64,000 bases of DNA, from contig NZ_CP160849.1 of assembly GCF_040790665.1 (NCBI RefSeq), forward strand, positions 2,753,501-2,817,500, given 5' to 3'. Made by a program: the position numbers and the translations under genes. This document shows, in pieces, positions 47,486-58,699 of this stretch (positions are counted from its first letter, which is position 1; the number at the start of each line of letters is the position of its first letter). The stretch is from Sulfitobacter pontiacus. Its GTDB lineage: Bacteria > Pseudomonadota > Alphaproteobacteria > Rhodobacterales > Rhodobacteraceae. Below the pieces are notes generated by a model. The model was not told the origin of the DNA. It saw only the letters and a program-made list of their open reading frames with translations, and ran no database searches.

Positions 47486-49600
47486 TTATTTCCCACATGA
47501 TCGCTCATATCTTTCTGTTCCGTTGGAGGCCGAGAAGCCCCGCAGGCCGATGTTAAACCCGATATCGGTAGAGGGCTCAACACTTGTTGAGGAGGTATAG
47601 CGGCGGCGCACCGAAAGGTCGACGCTCACACATTCATTATTGTAGGTCAGGCCAAGCCCCGCCGTCGCCGCTGTACTGTTTTGCACGTCATAGCGCACGT
47701 CAGCGCTGGCGGACCATTGCTTGTTGATGTCGTAGCTGCCGTCAAGCGACACCTCGGAAATCGCTTCGGTCCGGTCTTCGGCAGTATCCGCCTCAAGCCA
47801 GACATAGGTGCCTTCGACGGTGGTTTTGCCAAAGCTCCACCCGCCGCGCAGTTCCGCCTTGGAGATGTCGAAATCGGAGTCGACCAAGGTCCGCGCGGTC
47901 AGCGAAAGACCGGCGTTATTCTTGATCTGCCCCGCCAGCAGCACATCAGAGCGCACGCCAGACAGGCCGGACGTATCGGTGAAGGCAGGGTCGCTGATGC
48001 TGCGGAACACCTGACCGACCGCGACATAGGTGTCCCAGCCATTGGGGTCAAAGCGCGACCAGTTCACCGCCACCGCTGCCGTTGTGCCGCGTTCGCGCCG
48101 GTCGGGGCGCGGAAAGCGCGAGAGCGACAGGATATTGCCCTGATCGAATTCCACGCGGGTGCTTTCCTCGTTCGGAATGTCGAGCCGGCTGCCATCGGTC
48201 CACCCCAGCTGCACCACGGGCGTCAGCACCTGCGACGCACCACCAGCCTCGCGGCGTGCCATCGGGTAGCTTAGACCGACCGCTGCGAAGGGCGCGATGT
48301 CGCTGTGGTTCTGCGCAAAGGTATCGTCTTGGGTGATGTCGAAGAAATTGAACGTCGTGCCGACCTGCGCATCGGTGACCAAGCCGGAGCGATGGGTGAA
48401 GCGACGCAGATATTTAAGCGACCCGTTGATACGCGATACATCGCGGCCAATCACATCCACATCAGAAGATCGCCAATGGCTATGCGCCTCCAGCCCGAAC
48501 CGCAGCTCGCCCCCCCATGCCTTGGGGAAAAAGCGCCGTTCGAACTCGCCGTCGATCACGACTGTGGGCAGGGTGCTGTTCAACTCTCCGGGGCGCAGGG
48601 TTTCAAAGTTGTAAAGGCTGGTACGCACAAAGCTGTCACGTCGCGCGCGTGAAAGTGTGAGGTCACTGCGCAAACGGTCCTCGTCCGAATAGCCGTATTC
48701 GGTAAAGTAAGAGCTGTCGCTGACGGCCTCGATCGTGAAGCTCAGCTTGTAGCCGCGCTCAAGCTCAAAGCTGCCTTCACCGAACAGATAGCCGCGGGTC
48801 TCATCTGGCAGCTGGTCATCGCGGGTGTAGGCCCCGTTAAACTCGATATCACCATTGGTGAACGCCTGCCGATAGCGGAATTCAAGCGTGCGGGTCGAGG
48901 ACGACAGATAGGGCGTCAGGGTCAGGTCGCGACTTTCACCCAAGGTGATGAAATAAGGCAGCTTCAGCCCCGTGCCCAACAGCGACGTGGTGCGAATGGA
49001 TGGGGCCAAAAACCCGTCCGCGCGGTCCAGCGTCGGGTCGGGCAGCCGCAAACGGGGCAGGTAGAACACCGGCACCGACCGGATATGAAAAGTCGCGTCA
49101 TCGAAATAGAGTTGCTTCGCCTCGGTATCATGCACCACGCGGCGCGCGCGGATCTGCCAGAGGGGCAGCTCGCCGTCATTGCAGGTTTTGCATGAGGTCA
49201 CGGCGGTCTTGTACAGCTGGCTATAGCGCCCCTCGACACGGTCGATCTGGACGGCGGCCATCTGCACCTGCTGGTTCAGTACCATACGTGCGCCGCGCAG
49301 CAGACCGTTCTGCAACCCCTGATCCAGCTCTGCCGCATCCGCGAGAATGACGGTGCCATCACCGTCGTTCAGCACAATCGGCCCTTCGATCACCAAGGCA
49401 CCGGTTTCGTCATTGTAGCGGATCGCAGAGGCACGGATGCGGGTCGTGCCTTGAAACGCCTCTACGTTACCTTGGGCGACCAGTTCCCGATCACGGGTGA
49501 TGAACAGGTCATCGGCCACCAGAACGGCAGGACGTTCGCTGTCTTGCGCGGCAGCGGGCAGACCAAGGGCGACAAGAAGGGTCAGGAGCAAACGGCGCAT
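47486..49600 (-). CDS. lptD: LPS-assembly protein LptD
   Basis: A 704-residue outer-membrane beta-barrel that inserts lipopolysaccharide into the outer leaflet. The signal peptide is residues 1-20 (MRRLLLTLLVALGLPAAAQ). The OstA-like jellyroll (about 30-150) includes VAQGNVEAFQGTTRIRA. A cysteine pair SCKTC lies near residue 140, and two more cysteines occur in the C-terminal strands (NECVSV and RSCGK), suited to the disulfides LptD needs. The start at 49600 has GAGG nine bases upstream; the ATG at 49609 is too close to it. Neighbours lptG and surA fit its role. Confidence 0.95.
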   Translation of the reverse strand: MRRLLLTLLVALGLPAAAQDSERPAVLVADDLFITRDRELVAQGNVEAFQGTTRIRASAIRYNDETGALVIEGPIVLNDGDGTVILADAAELDQGLQNGLLRGARMVLNQQVQMAAVQIDRVEGRYSQLYKTAVTSCKTCNDGELPLWQIRARRVVHDTEAKQLYFDDATFHIRSVPVFYLPRLRLPDPTLDRADGFLAPSIRTTSLLGTGLKLPYFITLGESRDLTLTPYLSSSTRTLEFRYRQAFTNGDIEFNGAYTRDDQLPDETRGYLFGEGSFELERGYKLSFTIEAVSDSSYFTEYGYSDEDRLRSDLTLSRARRDSFVRTSLYNFETLRPGELNSTLPTVVIDGEFERRFFPKAWGGELRFGLEAHSHWRSSDVDVIGRDVSRINGSLKYLRRFTHRSGLVTDAQVGTTFNFFDITQDDTFAQNHSDIAPFAAVGLSYPMARREAGGASQVLTPVVQLGWTDGSRLDIPNEESTRVEFDQGNILSLSRFPRPDRRERGTTAAVAVNWSRFDPNGWDTYVAVGQVFRSISDPAFTDTSGLSGVRSDVLLAGQIKNNAGLSLTARTLVDSDFDISKAELRGGWSFGKTTVEGTYVWLEADTAEDRTEAISEVSLDGSYDINKQWSASADVRYDVQNSTAATAGLGLTYNNECVSVDLSVRRRYTSSTSVEPSTDIGFNIGLRGFSASNGTERYERSCGK

Positions 49601-49601
49601 G

Positions 49602-50699
49602 TCAGCCATCCTCTGAATGAAGTAGAAGACCAAGCGCCAGAAGAATGGACGCGACAGGCGGAGCCCAAGCCGCAAGAAGAACCGGAATCTGCCCGTTCTC
49701 CCCCAGAATTTGCGCAAAACTGCGAATAAAATACAAGCCGAACCCCATCAGAACAGAGGCCAGCACCGCGACGCCCGTGCCTCCGAACCTCGTATGGCGC
49801 ATGGTAAACGCGCTCGCAACCAGAACCATCGCAACCAGAAAGAACGGGCGCGCCAGTTCGGTCTGCAGCCAGACCTTGTGGCGACGCGGGCTGAAGCCTG
49901 CCAGTTCAAGCTGCTTGATGTAATCGGGCAGATCATAGATCGAGACGGCACCGGGATCGGTGATGCTGTCGCGGATACGGTCGAGCGTCAGGGTCGAGGG
50001 CAGGGTGAGCGTGTCAAATGTCTCTGCCGCGCCTTCGGCGTTCACCCCCACTTCGAGCGGCCATGACTTCGCATCGGTTAGCGTCCAGATGCCATCTTCC
50101 AGCGCGGCGCTGTCCGCTTCGATCCGCCGTGCGGGACCGCCCTCGGGGGCGTAGCTGAGGAATGTGACATCATAAAGCACCGAGGCGTCCTTGTTTGACC
50201 GCCATGCGCGGATCACGGTCTGCCCCTCGTCGCTGCCTTGGCGCAGCCACAGCCCTTCGTCGCTGACCGACAGGACAGAGGTCCCGCCCGCGCGAATGCT
50301 ATCGCTGAGCTGGATGTAACGTTTGGCGGTCGCCGCAACGATGGGGTTCAACATGCCCACAGCCATCACGCCAATGATGAACGCCACCCAGATCGGGGCC
50401 TGCAACGCGCTGAGCGCTGACCGGCCGGCGGCACGGGTCACCACCAATTCTGACGAACGTGCCAGCGACAAAAACAACACCACAGTCGCAAGGATCATGA
50501 TCAGCGGCAGGATCAGGTTCATGGTCTCGGGCGTGTTTAACAACGTCATCCCGAAGAGCCGCAGCCAGCCGATATCGTAGCTGCTGAACCGGCGCGCCTG
50601 ATCGACCATATCCACCAACACGAGCAGAGAGAACAGCACAGCGGAAATGAGGATAAACCCCATAATAAAGCGGCGCGCGAAATAGAGATGCAGGATCAT
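49602..50699 (-). CDS. lptG: LPS export permease LptG
   Basis: A 365-residue inner-membrane protein of the LptB2FG transporter. Three hydrophobic segments at the N-terminus and three at the C-terminus flank a periplasmic jellyroll domain (about 130-260), the YjgP/YjgQ layout. Start MILHLYFARRFI. The ATG overlaps the lptF stop as ATGA (50696-50699); the stop lies one base before the lptD start. The ATPase LptB is not encoded in this window. Confidence 0.95.
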   Translation of the reverse strand: MILHLYFARRFIMGFILISAVLFSLLVLVDMVDQARRFSSYDIGWLRLFGMTLLNTPETMNLILPLIMILATVVLFLSLARSSELVVTRAAGRSALSALQAPIWVAFIIGVMAVGMLNPIVAATAKRYIQLSDSIRAGGTSVLSVSDEGLWLRQGSDEGQTVIRAWRSNKDASVLYDVTFLSYAPEGGPARRIEADSAALEDGIWTLTDAKSWPLEVGVNAEGAAETFDTLTLPSTLTLDRIRDSITDPGAVSIYDLPDYIKQLELAGFSPRRHKVWLQTELARPFFLVAMVLVASAFTMRHTRFGGTGVAVLASVLMGFGLYFIRSFAQILGENGQIPVLLAAWAPPVASILLALGLLLHSEDG

Positions 50700-51826
50700 G
50701 CGACGCCCCTTTGCTTGCCCATCCGTTTGGTCCAGCCCGGATGGGCCGTTTGCCAGATCATCCCGATCACAATCACAGCGCCAATCAGGCTGGGCAGGAA
50801 CAGCAGCGGCCACCGGCTGGCATCGTCGCGCACCGTATCAACCAAAGTGCCGCGCAACCCGTCAAGCGCGATGAGCAGACCAAAGGCGATCACGATCTCG
50901 CGCCAGACTCCGAAGCGTGAAAACCCTCCGAGCACCAGTGTCGCATAGCCGATCATCGCGGCGATCATACAAAACGCCGCCGAGGCAAAGCGCGCCGTCA
51001 GCTCTTCTGCGATCTCGCCCGCGCTGGATTTGGTGATCGTCTCAAGCTGATCCCACTGGGCAAACATCTCTGCCGTGGTTATGGCGCCGATGGATTGGGT
51101 GCGGGGTTTGTCGCTGCTGACCAAGGCAGATATATCGAACGAAAAATCGCGGAACTTGGCGGTCGACAGGCGTTTGCCGGCCATCTCAAGCCGTTGCGCC
51201 ATGCCATCGACCATGATCAGCGTCGTACCATCGCCATTGCGGATCAGATAGGCTTCGGACGCGGTATAGATCACGCCCTCGTCGGGGTTGCGCCGGTCCG
51301 ACAGGAACACATCACGCAACACCCCGTCGGCGTCGATCACGCGGGTATAGAACGTGACCTTAGAGGTCGGATGCAGGAATGTGCCTTCGGTCAGCAGCCG
51401 AGCGGTGACATTCTGCGAAATCTCGGCCTCGCGTTCAGACAGCTGGCCATTGGAAAGGGGCAACAGCAGATGGGTCAGCACCGACATCATGATCGCGACG
51501 CATAGGCCATAGACGAACACGGGCCGCGCCAGACGCCAAGGGCTGGTGCCCGTCGCCTGCAGCACCGTCAGCTCGGATTCGCTGGTCATCCGGTTGATCA
51601 CATAGACCGACCCCGCAAAGGTCGCGATCGGCAGCACGGTGGTGATCAGCTTGGGCAGCCCCAGCACGGTAAATTCAAGAAACACCAGTGCCGTCTGGCC
51701 GTCGCCGATCAGCCGGTCAAACAGCACCACGGCGCGGTTGATCCAGAAAATCGCCACCAGGATCAACGCGAAGAAACTGAACAAAATCAGGAACTGGGAC
51801 AACATATAGCGGTCGAACTTGGCCAA
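50696..51826 (-). CDS. lptF: LPS export permease LptF
   Basis: A 376-residue partner of LptG with the same layout: membrane segments near residues 8-30, 45-75 and 95-115, a periplasmic domain, and three C-terminal segments. KFDRYMLSQFL at the N-terminus and INRMTSESELTVLQATG are typical. The start is taken as TTG at 51826 with AAGGGA about seven bases upstream; the in-frame ATG at 51868 would add 14 unconserved residues. First gene of the outer-membrane operon and divergent from pepA across 139 bases. Confidence 0.94.
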   Translation of the reverse strand: MAKFDRYMLSQFLILFSFFALILVAIFWINRAVVLFDRLIGDGQTALVFLEFTVLGLPKLITTVLPIATFAGSVYVINRMTSESELTVLQATGTSPWRLARPVFVYGLCVAIMMSVLTHLLLPLSNGQLSEREAEISQNVTARLLTEGTFLHPTSKVTFYTRVIDADGVLRDVFLSDRRNPDEGVIYTASEAYLIRNGDGTTLIMVDGMAQRLEMAGKRLSTAKFRDFSFDISALVSSDKPRTQSIGAITTAEMFAQWDQLETITKSSAGEIAEELTARFASAAFCMIAAMIGYATLVLGGFSRFGVWREIVIAFGLLIALDGLRGTLVDTVRDDASRWPLLFLPSLIGAVIVIGMIWQTAHPGWTKRMGKQRGVA

Positions 51827-51965
51827 TCTGCATCCCTTGGGTATCAACACGGGTGAACTTTCGCCCAACGATAAAGTAAATTTCCGCCCACGAAAACTGC
51901 TATCTGGCCTTAACGGCGCACGCAGGATACGTCTAAGCGAAATTCAGACAAAAGGGGTTCACCTG

Positions 51966-53438
51966 ATGACCGCATTGACGCCGATGACATTTACCGAAAC
52001 CGATATTGACCAGATCGCGGGTCACACGGGCCGTGTGGCTGTGACTGTGGGCGCGGATGGCAAGCTCAACCCCTCCGCGCGGCGCATCAACAAGCTGACC
52101 AAGGGCGCGCTGGAACGTCTGGTGGCCAGCGACAGCTTCACGAAATTGTCAGCGGGCGATGCGGTCAGCCTTGGGTTTCCCACCGGCATGGCGGCCGAGG
52201 CCGTGGATGTGGTGCAATTGGCGAATAACGCCGATCAGGAAGCCCTGCGCGCAGCCGGTGCGGCGCTTGCGAAACGGCGCGGCGATGCGGATCTGCTGGT
52301 ATTGACGGGCGGTTTGCGCAAAGCGGCCGAGCTTTGCTTTGGACTGGCCATGCGCGACTACACGTTCGAGGATCGCAAAAGCAACGGCAAGCCACGCAAG
52401 GGGCAGGTCGTGATCATGAATTCCAAACCCGAAGAGGTCGAAGCCGCTGCCGCGCCCCTGCTGGCCATCGCCGACGGTGCCTTTATGACCCGCGACCTGA
52501 CGAATGAACCCGCGAACATCCTGACCACCACCGAATTCGCCGACCGTCTGGCCGAGATGGAGTCAATCGGCCTTGAAGTCGAAGTGCTGGACGAAGCCAA
52601 GCTGGAAGAGCTGGGGATGCGCACCTTGCTCAGCGTCGGGCAGGGGTCGGCCAGCCCGTCCTACGTCGTGGTTATGAAATGGAACGGCGGCGAGAAAGAC
52701 GCGGCCCCGCTGGCGCTGGTCGGCAAGGGCGTGGTGTTCGACACCGGCGGCATCAGCCTGAAACCGGGCGCGGGCATGGAAGACATGACAATGGACATGG
52801 GCGGCGCAGGCGTTGTCTCGGGCGTGATGCGCAGCCTTGCCCTGCGTAAGGCCAAGGCCAATGTTGTCGGGCTGGTCGGGATCGTAGAGAACATGCCATC
52901 CAGCACGGCAACCCGCCCCGGTGACGTGATCAAGACGATGAAGGGCGACACGGTCGAGGTGATCAATACCGACGCCGAAGGCCGTTTGGTGCTTTGTGAT
53001 GTGCTTTGGTATGCGCAAGAACGGTTCAACCCCGCGGGCGTGATCGATTTGGCCACGCTGACCGGCGCGATTATCATCGGCCTGGGTCATGACAATGCCG
53101 GGGTTTTCTCGAACGACGATACGCTGTGCAACGCCTTCCTCAAGGCCGCGCAAACCGAGGGTGAGGGCGCGTGGCGGATGCCCTTGGGCGCGGGGTATGA
53201 CAAGCTGCTGAAAAGCCGCATCGCCGACATGAAAAACATCGGCGGGCGGCCCGCCGGGTCGATCACTGCGGCGCAATTCCTGCAACGGTTCATCAAGGAC
53301 GGCACGCCGTGGATTCACCTTGATATCGCCGGTGTGGCTTCCGTCAAATCCGAGACAGCGCTGGCACCCGTCGGGGCCACGGGCTGGGGCGTTGCCGCGT
53401 TGAACCGATTGATTTCAAACCTCTACGAGACAGAGTAA
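51966..53438 (+). CDS. pepA: Leucyl aminopeptidase
   Basis: A 490-residue cytoplasmic M17 metallopeptidase that removes N-terminal residues from peptides; E. coli PepA also binds DNA. Catalytic motifs are GKGVVFDTGGISLKP (about 255-270) and NTDAEGRLVL (about 335-345), with metal ligands Lys, Asp and Glu. The start at 51966 (MTALTPM) follows AAAAGGGG; the longer frame starts inside the lptF leader. holC follows after five bases, a frequent pairing. Confidence 0.96.
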   Translation: MTALTPMTFTETDIDQIAGHTGRVAVTVGADGKLNPSARRINKLTKGALERLVASDSFTKLSAGDAVSLGFPTGMAAEAVDVVQLANNADQEALRAAGAALAKRRGDADLLVLTGGLRKAAELCFGLAMRDYTFEDRKSNGKPRKGQVVIMNSKPEEVEAAAAPLLAIADGAFMTRDLTNEPANILTTTEFADRLAEMESIGLEVEVLDEAKLEELGMRTLLSVGQGSASPSYVVVMKWNGGEKDAAPLALVGKGVVFDTGGISLKPGAGMEDMTMDMGGAGVVSGVMRSLALRKAKANVVGLVGIVENMPSSTATRPGDVIKTMKGDTVEVINTDAEGRLVLCDVLWYAQERFNPAGVIDLATLTGAIIIGLGHDNAGVFSNDDTLCNAFLKAAQTEGEGAWRMPLGAGYDKLLKSRIADMKNIGGRPAGSITAAQFLQRFIKDGTPWIHLDIAGVASVKSETALAPVGATGWGVAALNRLISNLYETE

Positions 53439-53443
53439 ACCTG

Positions 53444-53902
53444 ATGGGTGCCGCGTATTTCTACCATCTGACCCAGCGACCGCTGGTCGAAACGCTGACC
53501 ATGCTTTTGGGCAAGGCCCAAGGCGCGGGCTGGCGTGTGGCGGTACGCGGCACCGATCAATCCTTGCTGGAACAGCTTGACGTCGCCCTGTGGCGCGGGC
53601 CCGAGGATGGCTTTCTGCCTCATGGTCTGGCCGGTGGCCCCCATGATGCCGAACAGCCGGTTTTGCTGACCACGGACACCCACGCGCCGAATAACGCAAG
53701 CTGCGTGTTCTCGATCCACGGCGCGGCTGTGTCGGCCCAGGAAGTCGCAGCGCTGGATCGGGTGTGCATCCTGTTCGACGGGCTGGACGACCACGCCTTG
53801 AACGTCGCGCGGGACCAGTGGAAATCGCTGAAAGCCGCAGGAGCCTCTGCGCAATACTGGTCCGAGGAATCGGGTCGTTGGGAGAAAAAGGCAGAGACCT
53901 AA
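53444..53902 (+). CDS. holC: DNA polymerase III subunit chi
   Basis: A 152-residue clamp-loader accessory protein that links the replisome to single-strand binding protein. Blocks AAYFYHLTQRPLVETLTMLL at the N-terminus, LDVALWRGPEDGFLPHG near residue 45, and LFDGLDDHALNVARDQWK near residue 110 are characteristic. It is the second gene of the pepA-holC operon and is convergent with the retropepsin-like gene, 17 bases apart. Confidence 0.93.
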   Translation: MGAAYFYHLTQRPLVETLTMLLGKAQGAGWRVAVRGTDQSLLEQLDVALWRGPEDGFLPHGLAGGPHDAEQPVLLTTDTHAPNNASCVFSIHGAAVSAQEVAALDRVCILFDGLDDHALNVARDQWKSLKAAGASAQYWSEESGRWEKKAET

Positions 53903-53919
53903 AGGCGTTACGCCACGCT

Positions 53920-54504
53920 TTACCGGGTGAGGATCAACTCTCCGTTGGTGATCTCGATCCGGCCCCAGCGTTGCAGATAGCCCATCCCCAGCAAGGATTG
54001 CCGCATCTCGCCTTCGTTCACGACCGCGGGCACATCGGTATCGCGCACCCCGCCCAGTTCAACCTCGTCCAGCCGCACATAGGCAGTGCGCACTTCGCCA
54101 TTGGCGGTGCTGGCACGGCCCAGATAGTTCAGGCTATCGGGCGAGAGCCCTGCGGCTTCGGCATCGGCGCGGGTCAGCACCATATCTGTCGCACCGGTGT
54201 CCACCACAAAGCGGAGCGGCGTGCCGTTGATCGTCGCCGTCAGATAATAATGCCCGTCGCGGGCGCGTGGCAGGGTGACGCTGCCGGTGCTGGCCTCATA
54301 GGCTTGGCGCGGGATGTCGCCTTGCCGGTTGATATCCTCCCACAGGCCGTAGCCCGCGGCGACACCGGTAAAGATCATGGCCCAGACCGCGACCTGTTGC
54401 AGCGTCTTGTTCCAGCCCTGACGGCTTTGCATAAAGAACCAGCCCGCGACCATCGCCATGAGCACGATCAGATAGATCAAACGTCCTGTTTCAATGTCCG
54501 GCAT
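53920..54504 (-). CDS. Retropepsin-like aspartic protease, TIGR02281 family
   Basis: A 194-residue membrane protein with two hydrophobic segments (about 8-25 and 37-53) and a clan AA aspartic protease domain. The active-site motif FVVDTGATDMVLT is at about residues 100-112. LLGMGYLQRWGRIEITNGEL near the end is typical of the TIGR02281 family. Such single-domain proteases act as homodimers. The protease domain probably faces the periplasm. Substrates are unknown; it is a common alphaproteobacterial protein. Monocistronic. Confidence 0.9.
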   Translation of the reverse strand: MPDIETGRLIYLIVLMAMVAGWFFMQSRQGWNKTLQQVAVWAMIFTGVAAGYGLWEDINRQGDIPRQAYEASTGSVTLPRARDGHYYLTATINGTPLRFVVDTGATDMVLTRADAEAAGLSPDSLNYLGRASTANGEVRTAYVRLDEVELGGVRDTDVPAVVNEGEMRQSLLGMGYLQRWGRIEITNGELILTR

Positions 54505-54555
54505 CGTATATCCTTTGGCAATTCTCCAAAGATATGGGGGCAGGTCGCGGAAAAG

Positions 54556-55194
54556 TCAGCCCGGACCCGGCCCGAAACCAAAGGCGCTGAGCCCGTCGAG
54601 CACGAATTGCACCGACAGCGCGGCAAGCAGCATACCCAAAAGCCGCGTGATCACGTTGATCCCGACCTTGCCCAAAGCGTTTTCAAGGTAGCCGCTGGCC
54701 TGCATCGTGATGCCCATGATGATCAGAACGGCAAAAGTGATCGCGACGACGGTCACCAGCCCTTCAAGGCCCGGTTTCTCGCCCGTCAGCAGGATCACCG
54801 ACGCGATAGAGCCGGGGCCCGCGATCAAGGGAATGGCTAGCGGAAAAACCGAAGGGTCGTCGTGATCGTCATCCGCCTCGGCATGGCCCTCACGGCGTTT
54901 CGTGCGGCGGTCGAACAACATATCAAGCGCGGTCAGAAACAGCAGCACGCCCCCCGCGACACGAAAGGCGGGCATGGAGATCCCGATAAAGCCGAGCACA
55001 GCCTCGCCAAACGCAGCAAAGACCAGCAGCAGCAGCCCCGCGATGACAACCGACCGCCACGCAATCAACCGGCGCTGGCGCGGGGTCATGCCGGGGGTCA
55101 GGGCCAGAAACATCGGGCCAATCGCAAAGGGGTCAATGATCACGATCATCGTCGCGAACGCGGTGATCATGAATGCCAGATCAAGTGCCATCAT
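54556..55194 (-). CDS. MarC family integral membrane protein
   Basis: A 212-residue protein with six hydrophobic segments, the usual MarC layout. Signature stretches are IIDPFAIGPMFLALTPGM at residues 19-36, FRVAGGVLLFLTALDML near residue 77, and PLAIPLIAGPGSIASVILL near residue 118. Between segments 3 and 4 lies a His/Asp-rich loop (EADDDHDDPS). MarC proteins were once linked to multidrug resistance without support; their function is unknown. Two consecutive ATG codons make the start uncertain by one residue. It lies downstream of the ABC-F gene. Confidence 0.92.
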   Translation of the reverse strand: MMALDLAFMITAFATMIVIIDPFAIGPMFLALTPGMTPRQRRLIAWRSVVIAGLLLLVFAAFGEAVLGFIGISMPAFRVAGGVLLFLTALDMLFDRRTKRREGHAEADDDHDDPSVFPLAIPLIAGPGSIASVILLTGEKPGLEGLVTVVAITFAVLIIMGITMQASGYLENALGKVGINVITRLLGMLLAALSVQFVLDGLSAFGFGPGPG

Positions 55195-55204
55195 AAACCG
55201 TCAC

Positions 55205-55218
55205 CGGGGCCAGCCCCG
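55205..55218. terminator. Short GC hairpin between ABC-F gene and marC
   Basis: CGGGGC CA GCCCCG is a perfect six-base stem with a CA loop in the 50-base gap between two leftward genes. It resembles the hairpin part of the composite repeat. No T-run follows, so any terminating effect would be weak. Confidence 0.4.
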
Positions 55219-55244
55219 TCCTTATCCCTTGCGCCGCGCTGGCA

Positions 55245-57107
<1,863 letters not shown>

Positions 57108-57211
57108 GGACGCGGTGTGAACCATGTCTGGCCCCGCGTCAATCGCGGCTTTTCACGGGGCATGACCCATGCTAGGGAGCGGCCAAATCAACCCCACCTA
57201 GGAGAGCTATC

Positions 57212-57634
57212 ATGGCCCTTGAGCGCACATTCTCGATCATCAAACCAGACGCAACACGCCGCAACCTGACCGGCAAAATCAACGCCAAATTCGAAGAAGC
57301 CGGCCTGCGCATCGTCGCACAAAAGCGTATTCACATGACAAAGGCACAAGCCGGCGTTTTCTATGCCGTGCACGCCGAGCGTCCTTTCTATGACGAACTG
57401 TGCGAATTCATGGCGTCCGAGCCTGTTGTTGTTCAGGTTCTCGAAGGCGAAGGTGCCATCGCGAAAAACCGCGAAGTGATGGGCGCAACCAACCCAGCAG
57501 ACGCAGCCGAAGGCACGATCCGCGCAGAATTCGCCGAATCCGTTGGCGAAAACTCCGTTCACGGGTCCGACGCACCTGAAACAGCCGCAGTCGAAATCGC
57601 GTATTTCTTCTCCGGTCTGGAACTGGTTGGCTAA
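57212..57634 (+). CDS. ndk: Nucleoside diphosphate kinase
   Basis: Transfers the gamma-phosphate between nucleoside tri- and diphosphates. The protein has 140 residues, standard length. [15 protein letters not shown] at the N-terminus and the catalytic His in [12 protein letters not shown] (about residue 117) are clear. ACCTAGGAGAGC precedes the ATG. Codon use is markedly biased to preferred codons, consistent with high expression. Transcribed alone with its own terminator. Confidence 0.97.
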   Translation: MALERTFSIIKPDATRRNLTGKINAKFEEAGLRIVAQKRIHMTKAQAGVFYAVHAERPFYDELCEFMASEPVVVQVLEGEGAIAKNREVMGATNPADAAEGTIRAEFAESVGENSVHGSDAPETAAVEIAYFFSGLELVG

Positions 57635-57657
57635 GCCTTCACAGGTTTGGACAGATG

Positions 57658-57689
57658 AAAAGGGTCGCAGGCAACTGCGGCCCTTTTTT
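57658..57689 (+). terminator. Intrinsic terminator of ndk
   Basis: AAAAGGGTCGCAG (57658-57670) pairs with CTGCGGCCCTTTT (57675-57687) with one mismatch, loop GCAA, followed by more T residues to 57689. It is 24 bases past the ndk stop. Confidence 0.9.
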
Positions 57690-57725
57690 CATGCAACGGG
57701 GATCACATATCGGCGGCCGATCTGT

Positions 57726-58142
57726 TCAGCCCTTCAGGGTCGGATGGTGTGACGACAGCTCACCGTCCACAGGGCTCACGGTTTTCATCGGTGCCGTTTG
57801 CTCAAGATGACGGTGCAACAGATCGACGTTGCGGATGTTTGCCTTCCAGCCCACGTCAAAGATGTCACCGATCAGGGGGATCGCACCGATCGCAAGGTCG
57901 ATGCCCACATTCGCCCCCATACGCGCGAGAACCGAGCGGCTTGCGCCCATGCGATGCGCTTCCTTCAAGATATAGCCCGCCGGTGCCAATGCCAGAACGT
58001 CGCCAACGCCCGGTATCAGGCCAAGGATGCTGTCCCAGCCCAGCCGAATGCCGAGAACAGGCACCCGTAGGGCGCTATCCATCGTACGGGCAAGGCCACG
58101 CAGCCGGTCAAGGTCGTGTTGAACATCGGGGGTATGTGGCAT
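57726..58142 (-). CDS. DUF4112 family protein
   Basis: A 138-residue protein with the DUF4112 pattern: LARTMDSALRVPVLGIRLGW, then DSILGLIPGVGDVLALAPAG, and IDLAIGAIPLIGDIFDVGWK with NVDLLHRHL. Two Gly/Pro-rich hydrophobic stretches may be membrane-associated hairpins. Function is unknown. The TfoX-C gene lies upstream on the same strand, 93 bases away. Convergent with ndk. Confidence 0.9.
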   Translation of the reverse strand: MPHTPDVQHDLDRLRGLARTMDSALRVPVLGIRLGWDSILGLIPGVGDVLALAPAGYILKEAHRMGASRSVLARMGANVGIDLAIGAIPLIGDIFDVGWKANIRNVDLLHRHLEQTAPMKTVSPVDGELSSHHPTLKG

Positions 58143-58235
58143 GGGGCAGGGTGTCCTGTTGGGGCTACGTTAGCGACCCAACGCTTATGGGCGCAGTGCC
58201 GTTCCGCTGCCGCCTTCAGGTTTCGCAGAGACGCG

Positions 58236-58562
58236 TTACGCCTCGCGCACACCGATCAGGTTCATCATGCGTTCGAATTCAGATCGTCCGGTATCATGGG
58301 CACGGGCCTTGATCGCGTCGAACTTGACCCGCAGGGCTTTCTTTTCTTCCCCCTTGCAGTCGTTCCACGGGCGCCCCTGAAGCCCCATCACCAGAACATA
58401 GTACCCGATGAAGTGGGGGCGCTGACCATTTTGCAGCAACTTCTCGTAGGCTGCATCGGCACCAAGATCGCGCAGCTCTTGCGCAGAGTGGATGCCAGCA
58501 CGGGCGCAGCTTTCCTCGAACGCGGGGCCAAGATTGCGGATGGAAGAAACAGGGTCAGTCAT
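58236..58562 (-). CDS. TfoX/Sxy C-terminal domain protein
   Basis: A 108-residue protein corresponding to the TfoX C-terminal domain alone: SSIRNLGPAFEESCARAGI, then SAQELRDLGADAAYEKLL, and LVMGLQGRPWNDC. This helix-hairpin-helix-like fold is part of competence activators in gammaproteobacteria, where an N-terminal domain is also present. The stand-alone form is common in Rhodobacterales, and a competence role is not established. Start MTDPVSS at 58562. The next small gene lies 38 bases upstream on the same strand. Confidence 0.88.
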   Translation of the reverse strand: MTDPVSSIRNLGPAFEESCARAGIHSAQELRDLGADAAYEKLLQNGQRPHFIGYYVLVMGLQGRPWNDCKGEEKKALRVKFDAIKARAHDTGRSEFERMMNLIGVREA

Positions 58563-58600
58563 ACCGGGCTGTTTATACCGCAGCTTGCCGCCTGTCACTT

Positions 58601-58699
58601 TCAGATGCTGGCGTAATCCGTAAATATCACCGGCTGGGGTTTTTCCGGCGCGGGTTTGGGTGGGGCGGATTGTTGCGGCTGCGGCGATTGCTTGGTCAT
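58601..58699 (-). CDS. Putative 32-residue proline-rich small protein
   Basis: An open frame of 32 codons reading MTKQSPQPQQ, then SAPPKPAPEK, then PQPVIFTDYASI. Support for translation is a strong ribosome site, CCGGAGAAGACC, immediately before the ATG at 58699. The N-terminal 23 residues are Pro/Gln/Lys-rich and likely disordered; the hydrophobic FTDYASI end looks like a binding tail. It is upstream of the TfoX-C gene on the same strand. I have a weak memory of similar Roseobacter tails, but no named family. Could be spurious. Confidence 0.5.
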   Translation of the reverse strand: MTKQSPQPQQSAPPKPAPEKPQPVIFTDYASI

